This document shows positions 1 through 9,059 of a stretch of DNA of 32,224 bases, one piece after another. The stretch is from NCBI GenBank assembly GCA_944389455.1, contig CALXMK010000027.1:1-32224 (forward strand). The letters are read 5' to 3'. The DNA comes from an uncultured Verrucomicrobiota bacterium (GTDB lineage Bacteria; Verrucomicrobiota; Verrucomicrobiia; Limisphaerales; UBA1412). The notes below the pieces were generated by a model that had not been told where the DNA came from, ran no database searches, and saw nothing but the letters and a program-made list of their open reading frames with translations. Every line of letters begins with the position of its first letter. Within the stretch, counting starts at the first letter, position 1. The translations under genes and the position numbers were made by a program.

Positions 1-384
1 TTTGTTCTTTTGCATCATACAGTTATTACTTTAATATAGTCTACTAATCTTTTACGGTCTTTTCTCTACTGCCGTATTCCCAAAGATTAATCCTTGGAAA
101 CTCTCCCCTCCGCTTTCGCTTCGCTTCAACAGACCGACCGCTCCGTCTGCGGCAATTCGGTATTTTCTTAATGCTTCCCACACAAAAACTGTTAAGTCTC
201 CCTTAAAACAGAATTGGTTATAAGCACACATTAAGTCTAATCCCATTGAGAATAATAGCATTTCTATTATGCTAATACAACTTTTTAGTTTGTAATTGTT
301 ACAAATCTCAAAAGCTCTTAATTTTTATAGTTTTAAAAAATCAAAATCCTCTCCATAAAATGTCTCATAGATATATGCCGAAAC
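1..384. other. Region without a convincing gene
   Basis: This stretch lies downstream of the GH106 gene. A minus-strand reading frame of 69 codons (261 down to 52) is open, but I do not recognise its product, it has no clear ribosome binding site, and it crosses a GC-richer block at about 95-165 inside AT-rich DNA. A 6-bp hairpin (256-261 with 269-274, 7-base loop) overlaps the start of that frame and is too weak to call a terminator. It could be a degraded gene, a small unknown gene or a dispersed repeat; nothing here decides between them. Confidence 0.3.
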
Positions 385-3300
385 TTATTGAGAAGAATTC
401 TTTATTTCCAAATTTTCTTTCTCTTTTTTTCCTATGACCTCGGATGGAAGTTCTAAATATATGTCAACTGATTGTAGAGTAACCGGACCTTCTAATCCTG
501 ATGGCTGAAGAGGAGAATCAGCTTTCCAAGCATTATTGATAACCCAGAAACGGCGTTCTTCTTCCGGTAAATTCATATCTCCAATCATACGGTTGCACCA
601 GGTATTAACAACCTCAATTTCAACCTGATTGATCCCTTGAATAAGAGCTTCTGTCACATCAACCCGATAAGGGGAAGTCCATACTCCTCCTACATACTTT
701 CCATTAATTTTAACTTTTGCCATGACATTGACTTTTCCCAGATCCAAAAAGAATACTTCCTTTTCTGAATCAGGCATCTGCTCCAAGGTGAACTGGCTGT
801 GATATGATGCCGTACCGGAGAAGTACTTAACCTCCGGATCTTCACTCTGAGTCAGATTGATCAACTTAGGCAAATCAATTTCTTTCTTCATCTGCCGGAA
901 TGGATTCAGCAACTCAACTTTCCAAGGACCATTTAATGACTGAACTACCTTCGGACTAGGACAATTGAAATCAACTAATACTGGTAGATTAAAAGAAGAA
1001 ATTTTTTCACGAAACACAATAAAAGTACTTTCATTGGCCGCCAAACTAATCGGCACAATTATACCTGTTGAAGTTTCTTTATAAGAAGCTAATGGACGGG
1101 TCTTACCCGTAGTAGCATCCCACCATTCCGGACGCAGTCCTTGAACCCTAAACTCAGGAAAAGCCTTGATTGTTTGCTTGCTTTGATTAGAAATAAAATA
1201 AATCTCTCCTCCCTTTAGAGTTCTATGTGAATAGAGCAATGGCTGTTCTACCGCACAACGGAAATCCGGAGGGCAATTGATTTTATCCAGAGCAGCTTGA
1301 ATATCTTCCCCCTTGATAAGCATTCCTCGTCCAATCTTTTTATAGGTTTCATCGCCGCTCCAAAGCTCTTCAGCAATTTTCCTCACTTCTACATCTGCCT
1401 GAGGATAGTTTTCCAAACTGGGAGAACGCTTCGGAGCGGGGCCCATAACAACAGCCCCCTGCTCAATGAGTTTTTGTATTTTCTTTAATAACTCCGGACG
1501 CATAGTTTCCTGTGGAGGCAAGACCAATAGGCGATAACGAGTTCCATGAGGCAGAACAAGATATCCATCTTTAACACTCAAATCTCTTTCTAGCACTTCC
1601 GCATTGATATAGTCAAACTGATATCCTTTAGGAAGAGCCGGATGAGTAATACCGGTCATCTTGGGAGTATCTTCTCCAATAAAATAGGCCACATCCGCCA
1701 CATTGAGCCCTTGCTGAAGCATGTAATTGACTCTCTTGAGATAATCAGTGAAAAGATCCATTTGTGGAAACCAGATATTGAAACGGTTAAAATCACTTCC
1801 AAACCAAGCATTCACACCAGGCTGCCGGTCTTCATAAGGTTGATGAATATAAAGATGCAATAAAGTACTGTTGATTCCTTCCGTGAAAAAGCGATCTCCT
1901 CTCTCCTTAAAAATGGCAGGATAATCACTGTAGCTGTAATTACCGGAAGTAAAAGACTCGGCATAGATCTTCCTTTTACCATAAATATGCCCACAGGAAG
2001 ATGCCGCTCTGTTCTCAATATCTCCTAAACTACCTACAGCCCAAAACTCTCCGCCGATTTCATCGGATTGTCCTCCGTATTGCAGAAATTCGCCTGGAAA
2101 TCCCCAGTGACCATAGTTTTCTAACCATGTCGTGAGTCCATTACGATTACTGATCTTACGTAATCCGCCAATATAATCATAAGCTACTTTATCTGCGATT
2201 AACCGGCGCAGATCCCATAAGAAACGATCCGATATTTCTCTGCTTTCTACAATAAAGCCCTCTATAACCGGAAGGAAAGGAATCGGGTCATAGCCATAAC
2301 GTTTTTGAAAGTCTTCCCAAAGTGTATCCGTATAGTTCTGCCCTCCCATTTCATAGCTATCCATAACAACTACCTTCCAACACTTACGATCCTTTTCAGG
2401 AATTCGGCGCATAACCATTCCCATAAAAGCATCAAAATGAAAGGCAATATGTTCCTGGCTCATCTTATCGACTTCCAACCCCGTAGCTTCTTTGCTGGCA
2501 GGAGAATTCTTCACTCCAGTGGGAACCGCTCCTATACGCATCACAACCCATTTCCCTTCAGGAGCTTCCCAGTCGAGTGTATTACCAGAGAGAGATTTGG
2601 AAATATCAAGAACACGGGTTCTGTCGATTACACAGTTGGCATCGCTGACTTCCGGAGCTGTTTTCCACTGATACTCATGCCAATAAGGAAGAGGCTCCTG
2701 GAACATTTTGCCCAGTGTTTTCTCAGGGTATCTTTCAATATAAGGCATAGAAGAAAGCTCTATTTCCGCTAATCCTAATCCATTGGAAGAATTATCTACT
2801 ATTAAACGGAACTCCGTACCGGAAACCTCCGGAAGAGCTACTACAACCGGCGCTAATGGCTGAAACCCTACATTCAAAGCCCTATTGTATCGATCTATTT
2901 TGAAGTCAGCCAATGTAACAAATTCTTCCCCTTTCTTAACCTGCAGATGAGCCGTCGTATTGACTCCATATTCATGAACGAATATCTTGAGAGAACGGAC
3001 TATCCCTTCTTCTGCTAAGGTCAAATCAATATATTGACAACCATCTTCTGCTCTTCCCAGATGAGTACCACTAGTCCTATTCCCATCAATAAGATTAGAA
3101 GCATCTTCCAGAGAAGGACTTGTCTGAATCGATTTAATTTGGACTTCTTTTTCGGGATAAATCGCTGGGAAAGCAATTACACGGACATCCTGAAAGTCAG
3201 CAGCCGGAGGTTTCAATTCAATATTTACTCTCTGTCCTCCTGCAACCTCAGCACTTGTTGCAAGAAGATAGCGCATTGCCTGTTCCGGTTTAACCCAAGG

Positions 3301-3717
3301 TCCACCGGATTGGCTCCAACCAGGAGAATTAAATAATCCTATTTCGATATCTAGTTCTGTAGCCGTTTTCATGGCAGCGTGAAGTGCTTCCCACCATTTT
3401 TCGGTGTCAAATTTTACATCTCCACTCAATCCATCTAATCCAATATTTCCAATATAGGCACGAGTAATTCCTGCTTCTTTCATGGCATAGAGATCATTTA
3501 CAACACCTTCTACAGAGATGTGATCCGAAATCCAGTACCAGTAACAGGCTACTCGAGTGGAAGAAGGAGGCTGAGCAAAGTCTGATCGCAACTGCTCATC
3601 ATTCCATGTTTGAACCATCGAAGGCGCCGCTTCAGATTGATTCAGTCCTGTTTGGATTAGCCCCGCTGCAAATATCAGGAAAGCTAATAAATTCCATTTT
3701 TTGTATTTTGTTTTCAT
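385..3717 (-). CDS. Secreted glycoside hydrolase family 106 protein (alpha-L-rhamnosidase-like)
   Basis: The 1110-residue product begins with a Sec signal peptide (basic start, hydrophobic residues 9-21, likely cut near SEA-A at about 30), so it acts outside the cytoplasm. Residues about 53-95 (aromatic CYWYW at 58-62, then a barrel-like helix and strand) are typical of GH106, whose members release L-rhamnose from pectic and other plant or bacterial glycans. Two acidic residues in conserved surroundings, E456 (MDSYEMGG) and E587 (IYAESFTSG), are 131 residues apart, close to the spacing of the catalytic pair in the characterised GH106 enzyme BT0986. A beta-sandwich of the galactose-binding type lies near the C-terminus (about 1000-1075). 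The ATG is preceded by AAAGGA and begins only 24 bases after hflX stops, so it is probably read with the dnaN-hflX run. The family call is firm; rhamnose specificity is inferred from the family. Confidence 0.85.
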   Translation of the reverse strand: MKTKYKKWNLLAFLIFAAGLIQTGLNQSEAAPSMVQTWNDEQLRSDFAQPPSSTRVACYWYWISDHISVEGVVNDLYAMKEAGITRAYIGNIGLDGLSGDVKFDTEKWWEALHAAMKTATELDIEIGLFNSPGWSQSGGPWVKPEQAMRYLLATSAEVAGGQRVNIELKPPAADFQDVRVIAFPAIYPEKEVQIKSIQTSPSLEDASNLIDGNRTSGTHLGRAEDGCQYIDLTLAEEGIVRSLKIFVHEYGVNTTAHLQVKKGEEFVTLADFKIDRYNRALNVGFQPLAPVVVALPEVSGTEFRLIVDNSSNGLGLAEIELSSMPYIERYPEKTLGKMFQEPLPYWHEYQWKTAPEVSDANCVIDRTRVLDISKSLSGNTLDWEAPEGKWVVMRIGAVPTGVKNSPASKEATGLEVDKMSQEHIAFHFDAFMGMVMRRIPEKDRKCWKVVVMDSYEMGGQNYTDTLWEDFQKRYGYDPIPFLPVIEGFIVESREISDRFLWDLRRLIADKVAYDYIGGLRKISNRNGLTTWLENYGHWGFPGEFLQYGGQSDEIGGEFWAVGSLGDIENRAASSCGHIYGKRKIYAESFTSGNYSYSDYPAIFKERGDRFFTEGINSTLLHLYIHQPYEDRQPGVNAWFGSDFNRFNIWFPQMDLFTDYLKRVNYMLQQGLNVADVAYFIGEDTPKMTGITHPALPKGYQFDYINAEVLERDLSVKDGYLVLPHGTRYRLLVLPPQETMRPELLKKIQKLIEQGAVVMGPAPKRSPSLENYPQADVEVRKIAEELWSGDETYKKIGRGMLIKGEDIQAALDKINCPPDFRCAVEQPLLYSHRTLKGGEIYFISNQSKQTIKAFPEFRVQGLRPEWWDATTGKTRPLASYKETSTGIIVPISLAANESTFIVFREKISSFNLPVLVDFNCPSPKVVQSLNGPWKVELLNPFRQMKKEIDLPKLINLTQSEDPEVKYFSGTASYHSQFTLEQMPDSEKEVFFLDLGKVNVMAKVKINGKYVGGVWTSPYRVDVTEALIQGINQVEIEVVNTWCNRMIGDMNLPEEERRFWVINNAWKADSPLQPSGLEGPVTLQSVDIYLELPSEVIGKKEKENLEIKNSSQ

Positions 3718-3741
3718 AGATCCTTTATATTATAAAATTTT

Positions 3742-5097
3742 TTAATTTTTAGTTTCAATTTCTTTAATTGGAATATCTCCTAAAGAAGATACGGTTTCTT
3801 TATCCTCCTGGTTTTCATCCATATACTTTTTAAACTCTGATTCTAACCATGGAGGGATACGGACAAAAAATTTTCCTACACTCCCATTTTCATAATTAGC
3901 GTTTACCACTTGAGCTACAGCATGAAGCCGTGCGATAACGGCAGAATCCGTATAGGGAATTTTTAGTTCACAAGCAATGCGGATAGGCCGAAGCATGGAG
4001 CCTATTTCTGCCATTAATTCCGGAAATCCTTCGCGAGTCTTAGCTGATATGGCAACTACATGCGGATAGAGTTCCTGCATTCTTTTAACTTCCAACCCAC
4101 AGCCAGGTTTATCTATTTTGTTCAGTACCATTAATGTCGGTTTCTCGTGAGCTTTTATTTCCGCCAGAGTTTGATTGACACTTTCAATCTGTTCTTGAGC
4201 CAGCGAATGACTAATATCTACCACATGTAACAGAACATCGGCCCTTACTACCTCTTCCAACGTCGCTTTAAATGAATCAACTAATTGATGAGGTAATTTA
4301 CGGATAAATCCGACCGTATCAGAAAGAAGTACATTCTGGTTTGTTGGTAAACGCAATCGGCGGGTTGTAGGATCCAATGTGGCAAAGAGTTTATCTTCCG
4401 CTAGAATTCCTGCTCCCGTCAGTGAATTAAAGAGGGTTGATTTACCTGCATTAGTATAACCTACAATTGAAGCTAACGGCCAGAGATTTCTTCTCCGTCC
4501 TTCGCGGCGGGTAGAGCGTTGTCTTTGAACCAAATCCAGTTCTCGACGAATCCGATCAATCCGCTCTTGAACTTTTCGTCGGTCCGCTTCCAGCTGAGTT
4601 TCTCCTTCACCTCCTCGCATTCCGATTCCTCCCTTTTGACGGGAGAGATGCGTCCAATAACCGGTCAATCTAGGTAAGAGATGCTGAAGCATGGCCAATT
4701 CTACTTGTAGTTTCCCTTCACGAGTTTGAGCACGCTGGGCAAAAATATCTAAAATAAGAGAGGTTCGATCTAATATCTTACATTTGAAAATTTCTTCCAA
4801 ATTCCGAGATTGTGCCGGACTGAGTTCATCATCAAAAATGACGGTATCTATATTACGACTGCGGCAATCTACCGCAAATTGCTCTGCTTTCCCCGAGCCA
4901 ATAAAAGTCGCTGCATGAGGTTTCTCTAAAACCTGTAAACCGGTATCAATAACTGTTCCTCCTGCTGTTTTAGCTAACTCCGCCAATTCAGAAAGAGATT
5001 CTTGAACTTCATAAGCCGTCCGGCTGGAGAATTGTGCTCCAATTAGAAAAACACGTTCTGTTTTGGACGTAGTATTGGTTGTAACCAGTGCCTTCAT
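3742..5097 (-). CDS. hflX: Ribosome-associated GTPase HflX
   Basis: The 451-residue protein has the full HflX layout. An N-terminal HflX domain covers about 15-180, with the conserved GGEGETQLE stretch at 162-170, and is followed by a basic linker helix. The GTPase domain carries G1 GYTNAGKST (213-221), G3 DTVG (260-263) and G4 NKID (326-329). HflX binds the 50S subunit and in other bacteria splits stalled or heat-damaged ribosomes. A C-terminal extension of about 80 residues ends in an acidic, lysine-rich tail. It follows miaA by 55 bases on the same strand; miaA-hflX adjacency is common in bacteria (there often with hfq between them, which is absent here). Confidence 0.96.
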   Translation of the reverse strand: MKALVTTNTTSKTERVFLIGAQFSSRTAYEVQESLSELAELAKTAGGTVIDTGLQVLEKPHAATFIGSGKAEQFAVDCRSRNIDTVIFDDELSPAQSRNLEEIFKCKILDRTSLILDIFAQRAQTREGKLQVELAMLQHLLPRLTGYWTHLSRQKGGIGMRGGEGETQLEADRRKVQERIDRIRRELDLVQRQRSTRREGRRRNLWPLASIVGYTNAGKSTLFNSLTGAGILAEDKLFATLDPTTRRLRLPTNQNVLLSDTVGFIRKLPHQLVDSFKATLEEVVRADVLLHVVDISHSLAQEQIESVNQTLAEIKAHEKPTLMVLNKIDKPGCGLEVKRMQELYPHVVAISAKTREGFPELMAEIGSMLRPIRIACELKIPYTDSAVIARLHAVAQVVNANYENGSVGKFFVRIPPWLESEFKKYMDENQEDKETVSSLGDIPIKEIETKN

Positions 5098-5152
5098 CTA
5101 AAAAATCGTCTTTTCTCTTATAATCTTTTTTCTCCTACAAAGTTATTTTTTC

Positions 5153-6151
5153 TCAACAGAGAGAAGAGTCTATTTTCCTTTGAGATTTTTCAATAAAAAA
5201 ATAATATTTTCGTTCAATTTCTTTTGCCAACTTTTCTATTTGTTCAGAAACTGTGAAAGTTTCTCCATAGTCCATTTGTCCTCTAAACCAGGTTCTTTGA
5301 CGTTTGGCAAATTGCCGGGTTCGGATTTTGATCTCTTCCTTCGCCTCTGATAAAGATTTTATTTCTCCTCTTAAATAAGCAGCAATTTGCCTGTACCCGA
5401 TGGCCTGCATGGCCGTTTTATTTTTTTCTAGACCTTGTTTGAGCAAAAAACAAGTTTCCTCTACAAGTCCTTGTTCAAACATTCGTTCTACTCTCAGATT
5501 GATTCTCTGTATAAGTTCTTCTTTTTCCCTTTGAAGAATGAATAAAAAAGGTTTTGTGCCGGATTCATATCCTTTCCAACATATATTCTTTAAACTAGCT
5601 GATTTCCCCGTAATTAGAAATATTTCTAGTGCTCTTTCTACACGTCTGCGATTTTTCAAATCTATTCTTTGAGCAGAAGTCGAGTCTTTTTGTAAAAGCA
5701 TCTTTTGCAGTTCTTCTAAGCTTAGCGAAGATAAACGTTCTCTTATTTTATTGGAGGGAGGAGGTACCGATGCTAATCCTTCTAACCAAACCTTAAAATA
5801 CATTCCCGTTCCTCCGCAAAAAATAGGAATTTTTCCGTAGGATTGGATTTTTTTCACTGCCGAGGATGCTTCTGTTATAAATGAAGCCGCGTCAAATTGT
5901 TCTTCTATTTCTCGTATATCAATAAGATAATGAGGAATTGATTCACGGATTTTCAAGGAAATTTTATCAGTTCCTATATCCAAACCCCGGTATACTTGCA
6001 TACTGTCTACACTGATAATTTCTCCTCCAAGTCGTTTTGCTACTTCCAAAGCCAGAGCAGATTTTCCGGAAGCTGTTGTTCCAGTAATATAAATAGCCTG
6101 AAGGGAAGCTCTCTGCTCCAGAGAAAGGATATTATCCATCCTGTTCGGCAT
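5153..6151 (-). CDS. miaA: tRNA dimethylallyltransferase MiaA
   Basis: This enzyme transfers a dimethylallyl group to A37 of tRNAs that read codons starting with U, the first step toward ms2i6A. The 332-residue product has the P-loop GTTASGKS (24-31), the conserved DSMQVYRG (49-56), a GGTGMY motif in the middle and the C-terminal RTRQFAKRQRTWFR stretch typical of the family. Its ATG overlaps the end of lspA by 20 bases, so the two are translationally linked. Length is slightly above the usual 300-320 residues because of an extended C-terminal tail. Confidence 0.97.
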   Translation of the reverse strand: MPNRMDNILSLEQRASLQAIYITGTTASGKSALALEVAKRLGGEIISVDSMQVYRGLDIGTDKISLKIRESIPHYLIDIREIEEQFDAASFITEASSAVKKIQSYGKIPIFCGGTGMYFKVWLEGLASVPPPSNKIRERLSSLSLEELQKMLLQKDSTSAQRIDLKNRRRVERALEIFLITGKSASLKNICWKGYESGTKPFLFILQREKEELIQRINLRVERMFEQGLVEETCFLLKQGLEKNKTAMQAIGYRQIAAYLRGEIKSLSEAKEEIKIRTRQFAKRQRTWFRGQMDYGETFTVSEQIEKLAKEIERKYYFFIEKSQRKIDSSLC

Positions 6152-6671
6152 TTTTTTTGATATGGAAAATTCCTAGAATGAATAAAATTCCTACTCCGAC
6201 GCAAATTCCTATATCGGCAATATTAAAAGCGGGATATCCCAGTTCTTTTCCGCTGCGGGTATAAATAAAGAAATAAAGAAAATCAACGACGTGTCCTCGA
6301 AAGAAGCGATCTACCAGATTTCCAGTTATTCCTCCCATCATCAATCCCATCCCTATTTGTCCTAAGGGATGAGAAAATTCCAAGAATCTTCTAAAAAAAT
6401 AGATAAATCCCAAAGAAAGAAGACCAAACCAACCTAATAAGATATTTTGACCTGTAAAAAGACTCCAAGCAGCTCCGGTATTTCCCCAATGAACCAGAGC
6501 AAAAAAACCAGATAGAATTTCGCTATGGCTGTTAATAGGAATCATCTTCTCTACTAGTAATTTAGAGAGTTGATCTAAAATAAAAACCACTCCGGCTGCC
6601 AACATTAACCGGATAAGTGGTTCTTTCTCCTCTCGGAGGGTTGATTTAAAATCTCCTATTCTAAATTTCAC
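6132..6671 (-). CDS. lspA: Lipoprotein signal peptidase (signal peptidase II)
   Basis: An inner-membrane aspartyl protease that removes signal peptides from diacylated prolipoproteins. The 179-residue product has four predicted membrane segments and the family signature GNLVDRFFRGHVVDF followed by FNIADIGI. By comparison with the Pseudomonas enzyme, the catalytic aspartates are D130 (VVDF) and D153 (IAD). Residues 1-18 are a short polar extension before the first helix. It starts 6 bases after dnaN stops and overlaps miaA by 20 bases, so it is clearly part of one transcript. A lipoprotein pathway fits with the lipobox-like start of the amidase at 16187. Confidence 0.96.
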   Translation of the reverse strand: MKFRIGDFKSTLREEKEPLIRLMLAAGVVFILDQLSKLLVEKMIPINSHSEILSGFFALVHWGNTGAAWSLFTGQNILLGWFGLLSLGFIYFFRRFLEFSHPLGQIGMGLMMGGITGNLVDRFFRGHVVDFLYFFIYTRSGKELGYPAFNIADIGICVGVGILFILGIFHIKKNAEQDG

Positions 6672-6677
6672 ACGATA

Positions 6678-7790
6678 TTAAGCTGTCGGAGGTCTCATCG
6701 GCATCACGACAAACTTACTGTTTTCTTTTGCTCTCAACAGGGCTGGACTAAATTCATCGTTAATTTCCAGATAGATTTCACTGTCATCTAATGTCTTCAG
6801 AGGATCCATCAAAAATGTAGGATTAAAGGAAATAACTATTTCTGGTCCTTCATGATTGATCATTAAGGTTTCTTTAGCTTCACCTACTTCTGCCGAATGA
6901 GAGGAAATTGTTAGTTGATTATTTCCAAAGGAAAGATTAACGATATGGCTACGCTCGCTTGTCATTAATTCCGCACGTGCAACTGCGTTGAGCAATTCCT
7001 CACGGCTTAACGCCAATGAATGCTTAAGTTCGACCGGCACTACTTGACGATAATTCGGATAAGTTCCTTCCATAAGTTTGCTGATCATCTTAACCTTGAT
7101 ATTCTTTTCCCCTTCAATGAAGAAGGATATCTGTCTATTTTCCCAGCAGATTTTGGCGCTTCCACTTGTAGAGAAGAGTTTCCTAAGTTCGCCAACCGTC
7201 CTGGAAGGAATAATGCATTGGCCGTTGCCAGAAAAAGAATCTACTTTGTCTTCACATAAAGCCATCCTTCGTCCATCGGTAGCAACTGTAGTCACTATAT
7301 CTCCTTCTACAGTAAAATACATACCGTTGAGGACCATCCTGTTATCTTCTTGAGACATGGCAAACGCAGTTCTTTCTACCATTCTCTTCATCTTTGAAGT
7401 AGGAATAATAATAAATTGCGTTTCATCTATTTGAGGAATAACAGGAAAATCTTCTGGAGGTAATCCGAATAATTTAAAGTAAACTGATCCTGATTCAATC
7501 GTACATTGATGGCTTTCATTAATATCTAAAGAAATTAATGGTGTGGGAAGTTTACCCACAATCTGAAAAAATCTTTTCGCCGGCAAAGTTGTTGCTCCCT
7601 GTACTTCTACATTGGCTTTAACAGTACAAATAATGGTCATATCCATATTGGTACCTGTAATTTCCAATTCGTTCTCTTTTGTCTTCAAAAGGACATTAGA
7701 AAGGACTGGGAGAGGCTGTCTTTCTGAAATGGCGCTTTGAACGGCTTGAAGACCGGCAATTAGATGCTCTTTAGCAATAGTGAATTTCAT
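6678..7790 (-). CDS. dnaN: DNA polymerase III beta sliding clamp
   Basis: Ring-shaped processivity clamp that tethers DNA polymerase III to DNA. The 370-residue length is standard. The N-terminus (MKFTIAKEHLIAGLQAV, then LPVLSNVLLK) and the C-terminal FVVMPMRP are family hallmarks, and three clamp domains fit the length. It heads the run dnaN-lspA-miaA-hflX-GH106. In many bacteria dnaN lies beside dnaA and oriC. Here dnaA is not in the window, but the 256 bases upstream carry four DnaA-box matches, so its promoter may be DnaA-regulated or the origin may lie there. Confidence 0.97.
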   Translation of the reverse strand: MKFTIAKEHLIAGLQAVQSAISERQPLPVLSNVLLKTKENELEITGTNMDMTIICTVKANVEVQGATTLPAKRFFQIVGKLPTPLISLDINESHQCTIESGSVYFKLFGLPPEDFPVIPQIDETQFIIIPTSKMKRMVERTAFAMSQEDNRMVLNGMYFTVEGDIVTTVATDGRRMALCEDKVDSFSGNGQCIIPSRTVGELRKLFSTSGSAKICWENRQISFFIEGEKNIKVKMISKLMEGTYPNYRQVVPVELKHSLALSREELLNAVARAELMTSERSHIVNLSFGNNQLTISSHSAEVGEAKETLMINHEGPEIVISFNPTFLMDPLKTLDDSEIYLEINDEFSPALLRAKENSKFVVMPMRPPTA

Positions 7791-7928
7791 GGTTCGATTT
7801 TTCTCTGTCGATCAGATCAATCGAGAAAGATAATACTCTATTCTTTTTTAAATGAAAAGGTGTTATTAATATGCGAAGTGAATATCTGAATAACTTCTAT
7901 AAATATCTGATAAAAAGTAAATTAAAGT

Positions 7929-7947
7929 TGTGTAAAAGTGTGAATAA
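7929..7947 (-). promoter_or_regulatory. Paired DnaA boxes, left arm
   Basis: Reading the minus strand, TTATTCACA (7947-7939) fits the strict pattern TTATNCACA and TTTTACACA (7937-7929) fits the relaxed pattern. They are in the same orientation, 10 bases apart. This is the left arm of an inverted repeat with 7986-8004. Confidence 0.65.
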
Positions 7948-7985
7948 CATTGAGAAAGAACTCCGTAAAAAAGTCAATTAGTCTG

Positions 7986-8004
7986 TTTTTCACACTTATT
8001 CACA
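7986..8004 (+). promoter_or_regulatory. Paired DnaA boxes, right arm
   Basis: On the plus strand, TTTTTCACA (7986-7994, relaxed match) is followed at one helical turn by TTATTCACA (7996-8004, strict match). The arrangement mirrors the left arm at 7929-7947. Confidence 0.65.
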
Positions 8005-8046
8005 AGTTTTTCTTTTTCTATAAACAAGTTATTCGGAAAGATATTA

Positions 8047-8553
8047 TCAAAGGTTGTTTAGGCAATCTTGATTGGCTATGCCTTTTTTCGTTTGATTAGT
8101 GCGAAACTCTTCCCACGCAGCACGAATTTCAGGATATTTAAGTCCCAAAATAGACGCTGCAAACAGTGCAGCATTGATAGCTCCGGGTTTACCAATTCCT
8201 AAGGTTCCGACAGGAATACCTCCCGGCATCTGAACAATTGAAAGAAGAGAATCCATCCCTTTGAGATATTTACTTTCCATTGGAACTCCTAAGACAGGAA
8301 GAGTCGTTTTAGCAGCAGTAACTCCCGGTAAATGAGCTGCCCCTCCTGCCCCAGCGATAATAACTTCCAATCCTCGTCTCGTGGCAGATGAAGCATATTC
8401 TGCCAATAGATCAGGAGTGCGGTGCGCTGAAATAACTTTAACTTCAAAAGGAATACCCAGAGCTTTGAGGGTATCGGCAGCATTTTTCATTACTTCCCAA
8501 TCGGAAGTGCTGCCCATGATAATTCCAATCAGGTTTTTTTTTGTTTCACTCAT
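8047..8553 (-). CDS. purE: N5-carboxyaminoimidazole ribonucleotide mutase PurE (class I)
   Basis: Converts N5-CAIR to CAIR in de novo purine synthesis. The 168-residue product shows the class I motifs in order: MGSTSDW near the start, [22 protein letters not shown] and [10 protein letters not shown]. The partner carboxylase gene purK is not in the window; it may lie elsewhere, or the protein may work with CO2 directly. The gene begins 14 bases after the phosphodiesterase gene on the same strand, so the two are probably co-transcribed. No strong Shine-Dalgarno sequence is visible, which is common among the genes here. Confidence 0.96.
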   Translation of the reverse strand: MSETKKNLIGIIMGSTSDWEVMKNAADTLKALGIPFEVKVISAHRTPDLLAEYASSATRRGLEVIIAGAGGAAHLPGVTAAKTTLPVLGVPMESKYLKGMDSLLSIVQMPGGIPVGTLGIGKPGAINAALFAASILGLKYPEIRAAWEEFRTNQTKKGIANQDCLNNL

Positions 8554-8567
8554 AATAGGATAAGAAA

Positions 8568-9059
8568 TTAAAAGATAATGGGATTTTCCGGCAACCCATC
8601 TTCAGTGTCCAGAATGGCACAAGTAGATTTGCCGGTCAATACTCCGCTCAATTCTCCTGGGTTAATGAATCGTGTTTTTCCTTCTATTCCAATTTCATAT
8701 TGGTGATTATGGCCAAAGCAGAAAATATCATACCATCCACTAGCGATGATAGGACGAGCCAGGTTGTCATAATGGATGAATCCTATTCTTTTATTCGCCA
8801 ATATGATATCTCCTATTTCAGGGTACATTTTTATCTGGGGAAAGTTTTGCGAATTTTGAGTTATGCGGAAAATATCAGCATCATTATTGCCTAAAACCAG
8901 ATGAATCTCCTTATTATAGTGAGTTCCCAGTTCTCGGATAACAAAAGGAGAGCAAAGATCGCCGCAGCAAATAAGAGCATCTGTTTTTTGTAAAATATCC
9001 AAAGCCTTCCGAAGAATATCTACCTTGTCATGGATATCAGAGATAATACCTAATTTCAT
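8568..9059 (-). CDS. YfcE/MJ0936-family metallophosphoesterase
   Basis: The 163-residue protein is a single calcineurin-like metallophosphoesterase domain. The metal-binding motifs appear in order: D-x-H in SDIHD (about 8-12), GD in CCGDL (about 38), GNND (about 57-60), a histidine in GFIHYD and GHNH (about 116-119). Members of this small family hydrolyse phosphodiesters in vitro and most have no assigned physiological substrate. It sits directly upstream of purE and is the first gene of the pair. The family call is confident; the substrate is unknown. Confidence 0.9.
   Translation of the reverse strand: MKLGIISDIHDKVDILRKALDILQKTDALICCGDLCSPFVIRELGTHYNKEIHLVLGNNDADIFRITQNSQNFPQIKMYPEIGDIILANKRIGFIHYDNLARPIIASGWYDIFCFGHNHQYEIGIEGKTRFINPGELSGVLTGKSTCAILDTEDGLPENPIIF

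Larger units (their letters stand above)
7791..8046. other. AT-rich dnaN-purE spacer: candidate replication origin or DnaA-regulated promoter
   Basis: This non-coding spacer contains four matches to the DnaA-box pattern TTWTNCACA. On minus they are TTTTACACA (7929-7937) and TTATTCACA (7939-7947); on plus, TTTTTCACA (7986-7994) and TTATTCACA (7996-8004). Each pair is spaced 10 bases start to start, about one helical turn, and the two pairs form a near-perfect 19-bp inverted repeat (3 mismatches) around a 38-base centre. The flanking DNA is rich in A and T, as a duplex-unwinding element would be. The plus-strand G/C bias changes sign close by. Alternatively this is only an autoregulated dnaN control region. 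Confidence 0.65.

Noticed and set aside
2305..2772. 155-codon plus-strand frame opposite the GH106 gene
   Set aside because: It is the complement of a well-supported gene with catalytic motifs and shows no family features.
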